Positions 1-6,597 of a stretch of DNA of 13,760 bases are shown here, one piece after another (the first letter of the stretch is position 1; every line of letters starts with the position of its first letter). Position numbers and translations under genes: made by a program. This DNA is from JBBTXM01 sp038062255 (GTDB taxonomy: Bacteria > Patescibacteriota > Minisyncoccia > UBA11713 > 2-01-FULL-45-33). The stretch covers positions 1-13,760 of the forward strand of contig JBBTXM010000016.1 of the NCBI GenBank assembly GCA_038062255.1. Direction: 5' to 3'. Below the pieces are notes generated by a model. The model searched no databases. It saw only the letters and a list, made by a program, of their open reading frames with translations, and was not told the origin of the DNA.

Positions 1-69
1 GCAGGCGGGGCCCAGCCAGTTCCGTTCGGATATTTTCAAACAGACACCGCCAGTTGGGAAATTAGATAG
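1..69 (+). CDS. possible C-terminal end of an upstream protein (partial)
   Basis: Frame 1 is open from the window edge to a TAG at 67-69 and would encode about 22 residues containing VPFGYFQTDTASWEIR, with ordinary codons and a mixed composition typical of a protein C-terminus. I do not recognise the family. The reverse strand is also open over this stretch, so the strand is not certain. The stop falls just before the -10 element of the SWIB promoter, which suits the end of a preceding gene. Confidence 0.3.
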   Translation, partial: AGGAQPVPFGYFQTDTASWEIR

Positions 70-81
70 ATAGTGTATAAT
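54..81 (+). promoter_or_regulatory. sigma70-type promoter of the SWIB gene
   Basis: The sequence shows TTGGGA (54-59), a 16-bp spacer and a perfect TATAAT (76-81). Transcription would start near 88, leaving about 23 nt before the ATG at 111. No Shine-Dalgarno sequence is visible in that short AT-rich leader. Confidence 0.55.
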
Positions 82-110
82 AAAACCATTATCAATTAAC
101 TAATAAAACA

Positions 111-343
111 ATGGCTAAATCGAATTCGGCTTTTATGAAGCCTTTGAGCGTAAGCTCTGAACTCGCGGAGGTAGTCGGCAAAGGTCCAATGCCCAGGTCG
201 GAGGTCGTAAAAAAACTCTGGGTATACATTAAAAAGAACGGCCTGCAGGACCAGCAAAACAAGCGCAACATCAACGCGGACTCTAACCTCCAAAAAGTTT
301 TTGGAGGCAAAAAGACCGTAAACATGTTCGAGATGACAAAGCT
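111..343 (+). CDS. SWIB/MDM2-domain protein, 3' end lost in assembly gap
   Basis: Small stand-alone SWIB protein, a nucleoid-associated type of domain found free-standing in chlamydiae and many CPR bacteria; in chlamydiae and eukaryotes it is linked to chromatin or topoisomerase functions, but its role here is unknown. Visible hallmarks are FMKPLSVSSELAEVVG (residues 8-23), the PMPRSEVVKKLWVYIKKNGLQD block (about 26-47), NKRNINADSNLQKVFG and the terminal NMFEMTK (about 72-78). Family members normally stop only a few residues after this last motif, so the gap at 344 probably hides just the final codons. If the gap really were 10 nt, the frame would run to a TGA at 384-386, but the post-gap residues do not look like SWIB. 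The start is the ATG following a good promoter. Confidence 0.9.
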
Positions 344-353
344 NNNNNNNNNN
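344..353. other. assembly gap (10 N)
   Basis: Ten consecutive N bases. This is a common placeholder length for a scaffold gap of unknown size. It removes the 3' end of the SWIB gene and whatever promoter serves the next gene. Confidence 0.95.
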
Positions 354-382
354 TTTCGTAAAATAAATATAGATTTGTTTGT

Positions 383-1849
383 ATGAAAAACGCCTCGGGT
401 TTGGGAATTTTTATCGTTCTTGCGCTTCTTTTAGTTTACGGATATCTCCTTGCGCACAAGATTGACCTTACAACAGCCGATTTGGGCAGGCACATAAAAA
501 ACGGCGAAAATCTCCTAAAACATTTCGACTTTGAAATTTTAAAAACAAATTTTTATTCTTATACTGAACCGGATTTTCCAACAACAAACCACCATTGGCT
601 TTTTGGAGCGGTGTTTTTTGTAATTTGGAAATTGGCGGGTTTTGCCGGGGTTCATTTTGTTTTTATCGCCATAAGCCTTGCTACATTTCTGATATTTTTT
701 AAAATCGCGGAAGAAAAAATCGGCATCGGCCCGGCATCAATTTTGGCACTTATCGCAATCCCCCTTTTGGCGGAGCGGACAGAAATCCGCCCCGAGGTTT
801 TTTCGTACTTATTTTCCGGATTATTTTTGTGGGGACTTCTCAAATGGAACGAAGAAAAAATATCTTTTAAACAACTTTTGCTTTTTTTGCTGACAATACA
901 GATAATTTGGGTAAACTCGCATATCTTTTTCTTTTTGGGGTTCGCGATAGCCGGAACTTTTTTGTTCAGCAGAAATTTGAAAAAAATCGCTTTACTTATT
1001 ATTTCGCTCTTTGCCGTTTCGCTAATAAACCCGTTTGGAATCGCGGGACTTTTGGAGCCCTTGTCCATACTCCGCGAATATGGCTACAGCCTGGCGGAAA
1101 ACAAGTCGGTTTGGTTTTTGGAAAATTACGGCATCTGGAGGCCGGGTTTTGAAATATTCAAATTCGCCGTATTGCTAACAGCGCTTTCTTTTGCGTGGGT
1201 TTTAATAAAGAAAAGGCAAAACTTGGCAATCCTTCAAAATTTTTTCTTAGCCGGCGGAATTTCGGCAATGGCTGTTTTGCAGTCGCGCAATTTGGCGCTT
1301 TTTGGATTTGTCTTGATGCCAGTTTTGGCGCAAAATATTGAAAATCTCAAAATTGACTCCTTACGCAAGTTCAGCAAAGAAATAAAATACGCCGGAGCGG
1401 GCTTGTGTTTTTTTACGATTTTTTTGCTTATCTCAACCAATATTTCGGCGCTGTTTCCGTATAGCGGAAATTTTGGCGTGGGGCTCCAAGAAAATAACTC
1501 GGCTCCGATAAAATATTTTAAAAAAGAAAATCTAAAAGGGCCTATTTTCAACAATTACGATATTGGGGGATATTTGATATTCCATTTGTTCCCGCAGGAA
1601 AAAGTTTTTGTGGATAACCGGCCCGAAGCCTACAGCGCGGACTTTTTTAAAAAAATTTACATACCCGCGCAGGAAAACGATGAAGCATGGAACAAGTTAA
1701 ACAAACAATACAAATTCAACTCCATTATTTTTTCGCACCGCGACATCACCCCATGGGGCCAAAACTTTTTAAAAGCCAGGCTGGAGGACAAGGAATGGAA
1801 ACAGGTATTTGCGGATGAACGGGTTATAATATTCACCCCCACACCATAA
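383..1849 (+). CDS. multi-pass membrane protein, GT-C-fold glycosyltransferase-like
   Basis: A 488-aa protein with about ten hydrophobic segments between residues 5 and 360 and a soluble C-terminal part. After the first membrane helix it has TTADLGRHIKNGE (about 30-42), with the loop Asp and Arg-His typical of GT-C enzymes that use polyprenyl-phosphate sugars, followed by NHHWLFGAVFF. The C-terminal part carries FNNYDIGGYLIFHLFPQEKVFVDNRPEAY, a pattern seen in many uncharacterised bacterial GT-C-like proteins. The predicted role is transfer of a sugar from a lipid carrier outside the membrane; the substrate is unknown. The GT2 gene downstream could supply such a lipid-linked sugar. The last four codons and the TAA lie inside the left arm of an inverted repeat bounding the next gene, so the natural C-terminus may have been altered. 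The ATG lies 29 nt after the gap, with no Shine-Dalgarno sequence. Confidence 0.7.
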   Translation: MKNASGLGIFIVLALLLVYGYLLAHKIDLTTADLGRHIKNGENLLKHFDFEILKTNFYSYTEPDFPTTNHHWLFGAVFFVIWKLAGFAGVHFVFIAISLATFLIFFKIAEEKIGIGPASILALIAIPLLAERTEIRPEVFSYLFSGLFLWGLLKWNEEKISFKQLLLFLLTIQIIWVNSHIFFFLGFAIAGTFLFSRNLKKIALLIISLFAVSLINPFGIAGLLEPLSILREYGYSLAENKSVWFLENYGIWRPGFEIFKFAVLLTALSFAWVLIKKRQNLAILQNFFLAGGISAMAVLQSRNLALFGFVLMPVLAQNIENLKIDSLRKFSKEIKYAGAGLCFFTIFLLISTNISALFPYSGNFGVGLQENNSAPIKYFKKENLKGPIFNNYDIGGYLIFHLFPQEKVFVDNRPEAYSADFFKKIYIPAQENDEAWNKLNKQYKFNSIIFSHRDITPWGQNFLKARLEDKEWKQVFADERVIIFTPTP

Positions 1850-1857
1850 CGAATTTA
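1835..1857 (+). repeat. left inverted-repeat arm of the GIY-YIG cassette
   Basis: Reads ACCCCCACACCA, then T, then AACGAATTTA. Apart from the extra T it is identical to the reverse complement of 2119-2140. The extra T completes the TAA stop of the upstream membrane protein (1847-1849), so this arm encodes that protein's last residues, Thr-Pro-Thr-Pro. Confidence 0.9.
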
Positions 1858-1863
1858 CGCATT

Positions 1864-2121
1864 ATGTTCTATATGTATATATTAAAAAGTGACAAAGACG
1901 AAAAGTTGTACATTGGTTCTACCAGCGATCTTCGACGTAGATTTAAAGAACATAATGCAGGTTTAGTTGAATCAACAAAATCTCGGAAACCACTCAAGCT
2001 TGTTTATTACGAATGCTACGCTTCAGAAGATGACGCTAGACATCGTGAACATAATCTGAAGTTGCGAGCCAGAGCATTACGACAACTATTGATTAGAATA
2101 AAAAAGTCGATATCATTATAA
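1864..2121 (+). CDS. small GIY-YIG endonuclease-domain protein
   Basis: An 85-aa protein consisting of one GIY-YIG domain of the short, stand-alone (UvrC N-terminal-like, YhbQ-like) class. Motifs in order: YMYIL (3-7, GIY position), LYIGST (15-20, YIG), DLRRRFKEHN (22-31, with the catalytic Arg region, His and Asn), STKSRKPLKLVYYE (37-50) and ARHREHNLK (58-66), where Glu62 is the likely metal ligand. All catalytic positions appear intact. Family members cut DNA; some act site-specifically on single-stranded DNA at repeated sequences, which makes the flanking inverted repeats candidate substrates. ATG 1864 is used; ATG 1873 is an in-frame alternative. There is no Shine-Dalgarno sequence. The TAA stop lies in the right repeat arm. 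Arg codon choice differs from its neighbours. Confidence 0.9.
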   Translation: MFYMYILKSDKDEKLYIGSTSDLRRRFKEHNAGLVESTKSRKPLKLVYYECYASEDDARHREHNLKLRARALRQLLIRIKKSISL

Positions 2122-2140
2122 ATTCGTTTGGTGTGGGGGT
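2119..2140 (-). repeat. right inverted-repeat arm of the GIY-YIG cassette
   Basis: Its reverse complement reads ACCCCCACACCA then AACGAATTTA, matching 1835-1857 except for one missing T. It contains the TAA of the nuclease gene (2119-2121) and ends 9 nt before the ATG of the GT2 gene. Its GGGGG run lies about 10 nt upstream of that ATG and could act as a weak ribosome-binding stretch. Confidence 0.9.
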
Positions 2141-2149
2141 CAAAACGCA

Positions 2150-2845
2150 ATGAAACTCTCAATAATAGTTCCTGTTTTTAACGAAGAAAAAACAATCGAG
2201 CTGGTTTTAAGGAAACTGGCAAGTTTGGATTTGGGAGAGTGGGAGAAAGAGATAATAGTTGTGGACGACGGATCGCTGGATGGTTCGAAAAAAATAATTT
2301 CCGACTTCGCCAAGGCTTCGTCGGACAAGGAAAATTTAAAATTTCTGGTTCACTCCGAAAATTTTGGAAAGGGCGCTGCGATCAAAACCGCTTTGGAACA
2401 CGCAATCGGCGACGCGGTTATAATCCAGGACGCCGATTTGGAATACAATCCCGAGGAATTCAACAAACTTCTTTCGGTATTTCAAAATCCGGAAATTTCG
2501 GCGGTTTACGGCTCACGGAATTTAAATCCGAAAAGGCGCGGTTACCCGCATTATGTTTTGGGAGTAGCGATTCTTTCGGGGCTTACCAATATTTTATACG
2601 GTTCGGCTCTTACAGATGTTTACACTTGCTACAAGCTTTTCCGCTCGGATGTTTTAAAAAATTTAAATATCCAGAGCAGCGGCTTTGAATTCGAGGCAGA
2701 AGTTACTTCAAAACTTTTGCGTTCTGGACATAAAATTTTGGAAACGCCCATCAGCTACTCTCCGCGCAAATTCTCCGAAGGCAAAAAAATCCGCTTCAAA
2801 GACGCGGTGGTAGGTTTTTGGACAATTCTCAAAAACCGGTTTTAA
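2150..2845 (+). CDS. family 2 glycosyltransferase (polyprenyl-phosphate sugar synthase type)
   Basis: A 231-aa cytoplasmic GT-A enzyme resembling dolichyl-phosphate mannose or undecaprenyl-phosphate sugar synthases, which transfer a sugar from a nucleotide donor to a lipid phosphate. Evidence: SIIVPVFNEE (4-13), EIIVVDDGSLDGS (34-46), FGKGAAIKTAL (72-82), the DxD-type metal motif IQDADLEYNPEEF (92-104), AVYGSR (118-123) and the acceptor-side block TDVYTCYKLFRSDVL (155-169). It ends after the GT-A domain, with no C-terminal membrane helices. With the GT-C-like protein upstream it would form a donor-making and donor-using pair. Residues 51-59 are encoded by a palindromic 26-nt stretch that looks like a short insertion. 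Its stop overlaps the convergent 70-aa gene by 4 nt. Confidence 0.88.
   Translation: MKLSIIVPVFNEEKTIELVLRKLASLDLGEWEKEIIVVDDGSLDGSKKIISDFAKASSDKENLKFLVHSENFGKGAAIKTALEHAIGDAVIIQDADLEYNPEEFNKLLSVFQNPEISAVYGSRNLNPKRRGYPHYVLGVAILSGLTNILYGSALTDVYTCYKLFRSDVLKNLNIQSSGFEFEAEVTSKLLRSGHKILETPISYSPRKFSEGKKIRFKDAVVGFWTILKNRF
2300..2325. repeat. REP-like palindromic insertion inside the GT2 gene
   Basis: TCCGAC (2300-2305) and GTCGGA (2320-2325) are perfect complements enclosing TTCGCCAAGGCTTC. The stretch is translated in frame as SDFAKASSD, in the loop between two strands that is usually shorter in this family. I recall similar TTCGCCAAGGCTTCGTCGGA-type stretches in CPR genomes, but cannot verify copy number here; no second copy is in the window. 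Confidence 0.4.
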
Positions 2846-3054
2846 AGTCCGCCTGATTTGAGAAGCTCTTGCAGGTTCAAAGCCCCCAAAATTGAGTCCA
2901 AATACGGCTGAAGCTGGAATGCGCTGAATACAATAAGGCCGATTACTATAATATTTTTTATAACCGACCAAGCGCGCTGGTAGGTAAAGTGCTTGTTTAT
3001 CTTTTTGAGCAACTCAAGCTGTTCGCGCAAAATTTGTTTCGATTCCGGATCCAT
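2842..3054 (-). CDS. small single-pass membrane protein, unknown function
   Basis: A 70-aa protein with a charged amphipathic N-terminus (about 1-27, rich in Glu, Lys and Leu, possibly a short coiled coil), a hydrophobic membrane segment (about 30-46, IKNIIVIGLIVFSAFQL) and a short C-terminal helix. I do not recognise a named family. The ATG lies exactly where transcription should begin from the extended -10 promoter upstream, so the mRNA is probably leaderless. It is divergent from the PH-like protein gene, with 14 nt between start codons, and overlaps the end of the GT2 gene by 4 nt. Confidence 0.7.
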   Translation of the reverse strand: MDPESKQILREQLELLKKINKHFTYQRAWSVIKNIIVIGLIVFSAFQLQPYLDSILGALNLQELLKSGGL

Positions 3055-3060
3055 GTGAAT

Positions 3061-3069
3061 ATTATATCA
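3061..3069 (-). promoter_or_regulatory. extended -10 promoter giving a leaderless transcript
   Basis: On the minus strand the sequence is TGATATAAT followed by ATTCAC and then the ATG of the 70-aa gene. This is a full TGnTATAAT extended -10 with six bases before the A of ATG, so the expected +1 coincides with the start codon. No -35 is evident, as is usual for extended -10 promoters. The TGn part overlaps the start codon of the divergent gene at 3069. Confidence 0.65.
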
Positions 3070-3527
3070 TGCAAACCCTCCTTTCATGGGAAGCGCCGGA
3101 GTACATTGAGCACAAAAAAAGCGCCGACTGGTACTGGTGGTTAAGCCTTGCGGCCGTAGGGCTTTTGATATTTTCGGCGTACGAACGCTCGCTACTATTT
3201 GGAGTTTTCGTGGTTATGGGATGGTTTACGATAATGCTTTATTCCGCAAGGCCGGCGGAAATAATCCGCGTATCAGTTTCAGAACAAGGCATGGCGTTGG
3301 GCGCGAACCTTTACCCGTGGACGAATATAAAATCATTTTGGATTTTTGAAAAAAGCTACAAAAAAGAAATCTCTTTTGAACTTAAGCGCGCGTTCATGCC
3401 ATTTTTGAAAGTTCCGCTGGGCAATATGGAAATTCCAAAAGTGCGCGAAACTCTTTTAAAATTTATCCACGAAAAAGAGCAGAATGAATCTTTCATTGAC
3501 AATATATCGGATCTTGTTAGATTTTAA
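3069..3527 (+). CDS. membrane protein with PH-like C-terminal domain
   Basis: A 152-aa protein: a short cytoplasmic N-terminus (SWEAPEYIEHKKSADWYWW), two closely spaced membrane helices (about 21-37 and 42-58) forming a hairpin, then a soluble domain with alternating beta strands (IIRVSVSEQGMALGANLYPWTNIKSFWIF and following) resembling the PH-like domains of bacterial two-helix membrane proteins. Proteins of this layout are common in Patescibacteria and uncharacterised. It is the first gene of a tight run: the FecR gene follows after 2 nt. The start lies 14 nt from a divergent start, so it is probably also leaderless or nearly so; a poor extended -10 (TGT then GAATAT, ending 3062) sits at leaderless spacing. 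Confidence 0.65.
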   Translation: MQTLLSWEAPEYIEHKKSADWYWWLSLAAVGLLIFSAYERSLLFGVFVVMGWFTIMLYSARPAEIIRVSVSEQGMALGANLYPWTNIKSFWIFEKSYKKEISFELKRAFMPFLKVPLGNMEIPKVRETLLKFIHEKEQNESFIDNISDLVRF

Positions 3528-3529
3528 TA

Positions 3530-4846
3530 ATGAAAAAAATTATTTTTATATTAGCTGGAGCGGTAATCGCGGGAATATTGGGAATAATTCTTTACCCGAG
3601 TGGCGGCGCAGAAACAACCCACGGCCAGGAGCTGGCAAAGCCCTGGATTGAAATAGTATCGCCCAAGGCAAGCGCAATAGACGCAAAAACCGGAGCGGAA
3701 ATAAGGGAACTCAAAACTGGAGACGAAATCGAAAACAATACAACAATAAAAACTTTCAAAGAGGCGTTTGTTAACCTATACATGCCCGACGGTTCAGTGG
3801 CCCGCATCGACAAAGAAAGCGTTATTACAATAAACGAGGCTTCCTACCAAAAAACCGACGGCCGGCTGGTGTTGAGTATTTTCATAAAAACCGGCAGAGT
3901 GTGGTCCAAAATATTGTCCCTTGCGACCCCCGACTCCCTTTGGGAGGTCAAAACCACAAACGCGGTAGCAACTGTCCGCGGGACTGCGTTCGGAATGGAA
4001 TACAAAAACGGCAAATCAAGAGTAGTAGGTTCTGAAAATAAAGTCGCAGTTGCCCCAATTGATCCGGCAACGGAAAAAGTGGTGGAATCCGCTGTTGTTG
4101 TAGTGGAGCCGAAAACATTCGTAAGCATCGACGATGACGACGCAAAACAAATCAAAACCGGAAAACAAAAATTTGAAGTAAAACCAGCGCCAGAAGAATT
4201 TTTTGAAGAAAGCTGGATAGAAACTTCGCTGGAAGCGGATAAAGAAATAGAAGAAAAGTTCGAGGAATTCCGAGAAAAATCTGAAAACGAAACAGAAGTG
4301 AAATTCGAATTCCGAGATTTCATACAAGAAAAGTTTATCGACGAAATTTTAGAACAAAGAAATGATAATTTTGTGGCCGAAGACCTCGGTTCAATAGACA
4401 AAGATCTCGAAGCGCTTGAAAAAGAACTCAAAACCGATATCGACACATCGGAGGTGACGACAGAAACATCTCCCGAAGAACCAATTAGAACAGAAGCTCG
4501 CAGATCGGCAACTCCAAAAAGTCTCCAAATAATAATAAAGATTCCTCCGGGAGAACTTACGGAGGGTGTAAAAATTCCAATAGATGCCGTGGCTTCGTTC
4601 AGCGACGGCTCTACACGATCGGTATCTGGAGAAGTTAAATGGGAAATTATCGGGGGAATCGGGAGAATCGAAAACGGAATTTTTGTGCCGCGGTTAGATG
4701 CTTCGGTTGCCGAATTCGGCAAGGGGCTTGGTAGCATTGTGGCCACTTGGCGCGACCCGCAAACAGGCGCAGAATTTATTGCAAACACTCCAATATTCAC
4801 CGTTAACGCCGCAATAGAACAAATCATAAATACAATTGGGCAATGA
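3530..4846 (+). CDS. FecR-domain surface protein with acidic linker and Ig-like domain
   Basis: A 438-aa exported, probably membrane-anchored protein. Residues 1-22 are a signal anchor (MKKIIFILAGAVIAGILGII). Residues about 55-160 form a FecR domain: GDEIENNTTIKTFKEAFVNLYMPDG, FIKTGRVWSKIL and the typical TTNAVATVRGTAFGM (142-156). Residues about 220-325 are highly acidic and helical, a likely extended linker. Residues about 330-426 look like an Ig-like (Big-2 type) fold: LQIIIKIPPGELTEG, VASFSDGSTRSVSGEVKWEI, GSIVATWRD. FecR domains act as envelope sensors or structural modules, and FecR genes are often paired with CHASE2-cyclase genes. Here the stop overlaps the cyclase start (ATGA), implying translational coupling. 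It is probably the extracytoplasmic partner of the cyclase (inference). Confidence 0.82.
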   Translation: MKKIIFILAGAVIAGILGIILYPSGGAETTHGQELAKPWIEIVSPKASAIDAKTGAEIRELKTGDEIENNTTIKTFKEAFVNLYMPDGSVARIDKESVITINEASYQKTDGRLVLSIFIKTGRVWSKILSLATPDSLWEVKTTNAVATVRGTAFGMEYKNGKSRVVGSENKVAVAPIDPATEKVVESAVVVVEPKTFVSIDDDDAKQIKTGKQKFEVKPAPEEFFEESWIETSLEADKEIEEKFEEFREKSENETEVKFEFRDFIQEKFIDEILEQRNDNFVAEDLGSIDKDLEALEKELKTDIDTSEVTTETSPEEPIRTEARRSATPKSLQIIIKIPPGELTEGVKIPIDAVASFSDGSTRSVSGEVKWEIIGGIGRIENGIFVPRLDASVAEFGKGLGSIVATWRDPQTGAEFIANTPIFTVNAAIEQIINTIGQ

Positions 4847-6597
4847 GCAAAAAAATTACAAGCGTTTTAATATCGCTTGGCGCGGGAGTCATAACTTTTA
4901 TTTCGCTATCACTGGGGCTTTTTTCGGGAACAGAAAATTTCTTCTCCGACATTCTTTTTTCGCATAGCTCCCTGAACCCCCAAATAATAGTAGTTGAAAT
5001 CGACAATGATTCCCTCCAAAAACTTGGGCAATGGCCATGGCCCAGAAGATATTTCGCTGACGCTCTTTTGGCTTTAGAAAACGCCCCGGGCGGAAAACCC
5101 AAAAGCGCTGGGATAGACGTTCTTTTCGCCGAACCTTCGCGCGTTGGGCCGGGCGACGACGCCATTTTGCAATCGGCTCTTTCGGCAATCTCCTACGGCG
5201 TTGTTTTGCCTACCGAAGGCTTCCCGCTTCTGCTTGCGAAAGACAAAATCCCTTCCGCCCCGAACTTGCAAAAAACCCTGCCGATTTTTTTGGATAGGCA
5301 AAATACCAAAACCGGCCATATAAACCTTATTTTGGACGCCGATAATATTGTACGTAAATTCCCGGTAAAAATCTTCCATAAAGGAGAACTAATAAATTCG
5401 TTCGCTTACGAACTTGCCAAGTCGTCCGCAAACGAACTGCCGAATTACTCGGACACTCTCGATGTGGAAAGAATATTTTTTAAAACAGAATCGCGCTCGA
5501 TAAGACGGATTCCTTTTTACAGGCTGTTTGAAGAAATTCCCAGCGGATTTTTTAAAGATAAAATCGTACTAATTGGCGCCACGGCCGCGGACCTCCATGA
5601 TGAAAAAGCGACCCCCCTTTCCAAGGGAACCCAAATGCCGGGGGTGGAAATACAAGCGCAAATATTAAACATGTTTTTGTCCGGAGAGCGCCTGCGCGAA
5701 ATAAACCCAACAGCAAGCGCTGTTTGGATAATGCTGGCCGCGGGGGTTCCGCTTGTTTTGTTTTTTGCCGCGGAGAGCATTTGGATATTTATTTTGGGAG
5801 CGATTGGATTTGGAGTACTGCAGATAGTCGCGTCCGCGGAGATATTTACGCAAGGAACGCTCGCACCCATTGTACACATAAATATATCTTGGATCATTTC
5901 TTCGCTTTCTCTTTTGGTGTACCGGTACCTGGCGCTCGATAAAGAAAAGAGGAAAATAAAAAATATCTTCGGAAAATATGTTTCAAAAGAAATTTTAAGC
6001 GAGCTTTTGAAAAATCCGAAATCAGTTTCTTTGGGCGGGGAGGAAAGAGAAATTACGATTTTATTTTCCGATATCAGAGGATTTACCAAACTTTCCGAAA
6101 AAACAACTCCCCAAGAACTGGTTTTTACGCTAAATAAATATTTTACGTCCATGACCGGCGCAATAATGCGAAACCGTGGAGTTGTCGATAAATTCATAGG
6201 CGACGCGATAATGGCCTTTTGGGGCGCCCCTCTTCCAGAAAAAAACCATGCCGATTTAGCGGTGATTGCGGCAAAAGAAATGCTCGAAGAACTTCATAAG
6301 TTCAACAGCGAACTTAAAAACTTTGGCAAAGAACCAATCGACATAGGAGTGGGAATTTACACCGGCAAAGCAGTTGTTGGAAATATCGGCTCCGAAGAAA
6401 GATTTGACTACACCGCAATCGGGGACACGGTAAACGTGGCCTCCAGGCTTGAAGGGCTAAACAAAGAATATGGCACGCATATTATTTTGGGAGAAACAAC
6501 CAAAAACAAACTCTCAAAAACCGAAAATCTAAAATCCTTGGGCAAAACTTCAGTCAAAGGCAGAAACGAACAAATTGAAATTTATTCTTTGGAATAA
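4843..6597 (+). CDS. CHASE2-domain class III adenylate cyclase
   Basis: A 584-aa transmembrane enzyme predicted to make cAMP from ATP. An N-terminal helix (5-27) leads into an extracytoplasmic CHASE2 sensor (about 30-285: DILFSHSSLNPQIIVVEID, LGQWPWPRRYFADALL, GIDVLFAEPS, KDKIVLIGATAADLHD, GVEIQAQILNMFL). Three membrane helices follow (about 292-310, 313-332, 341-361), then the catalytic domain (about 400-545). Metal ligands are Asp410 (FSDIRGFT) and Asp454 (KFIGDAIMAFWG). Lys450 and Thr524 occupy the substrate-specifying positions, a Lys/Thr pair typical of bacterial adenylate cyclases. Asn531 and Arg535 (TVNVASRLE) are the transition-state residues. All are present, so it should be active. 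It is coupled to the FecR gene by a 4-nt overlap. No cAMP receptor is visible in the window. Confidence 0.93.
   Translation: MSKKITSVLISLGAGVITFISLSLGLFSGTENFFSDILFSHSSLNPQIIVVEIDNDSLQKLGQWPWPRRYFADALLALENAPGGKPKSAGIDVLFAEPSRVGPGDDAILQSALSAISYGVVLPTEGFPLLLAKDKIPSAPNLQKTLPIFLDRQNTKTGHINLILDADNIVRKFPVKIFHKGELINSFAYELAKSSANELPNYSDTLDVERIFFKTESRSIRRIPFYRLFEEIPSGFFKDKIVLIGATAADLHDEKATPLSKGTQMPGVEIQAQILNMFLSGERLREINPTASAVWIMLAAGVPLVLFFAAESIWIFILGAIGFGVLQIVASAEIFTQGTLAPIVHINISWIISSLSLLVYRYLALDKEKRKIKNIFGKYVSKEILSELLKNPKSVSLGGEEREITILFSDIRGFTKLSEKTTPQELVFTLNKYFTSMTGAIMRNRGVVDKFIGDAIMAFWGAPLPEKNHADLAVIAAKEMLEELHKFNSELKNFGKEPIDIGVGIYTGKAVVGNIGSEERFDYTAIGDTVNVASRLEGLNKEYGTHIILGETTKNKLSKTENLKSLGKTSVKGRNEQIEIYSLE

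Larger units (their letters stand above)
1835..2140 (+). mobile_element. GIY-YIG cassette bounded by terminal inverted repeats
   Basis: A 306-bp unit made of one gene (GIY-YIG nuclease) between two arms of a near-perfect inverted repeat, at 1835-1857 and 2119-2140. It lies between two glycosyltransferase genes that look like an operon. The nuclease uses different Arg codons (CGA, AGA, CGT; no CGC) from the genes around it (CGC, AGG, CGG), consistent with separate origin. No target-site duplication is visible outside the arms. Mobility is inferred, not shown: it would need empty sites or further copies in related genomes. The closest parallels are solitary nuclease or transposase genes flanked by the short palindromic repeats they act on. 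Confidence 0.6.

Noticed and set aside
111..386. SWIB frame read through the gap to a TGA at 384-386, overlapping the next ATG
   Set aside because: The 10 N bases are a placeholder of unknown true length, and the residues after the gap do not resemble a SWIB C-terminus.
1835..2140. Inverted repeats as a transcription terminator or CRISPR-like repeat
   Set aside because: The arms are 261 nt apart, no U-tract follows, and there are only two copies in opposite orientation; terminal repeats of a cassette fit better.
3844..4827. A 327-codon open frame on the minus strand opposite the FecR gene
   Set aside because: It is Ser/Thr/Ile-rich, lacks domain signatures, and mirrors the codon bias of the FecR gene (Glu/Lys-rich strand giving Ser/Phe-rich antisense). 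The plus-strand frame has a signal anchor and a clear FecR domain.
5517..6197. A 226-codon minus-strand frame opposite the cyclase
   Set aside because: It is antisense to conserved CHASE2 and cyclase motifs and has no recognisable domain or start context.
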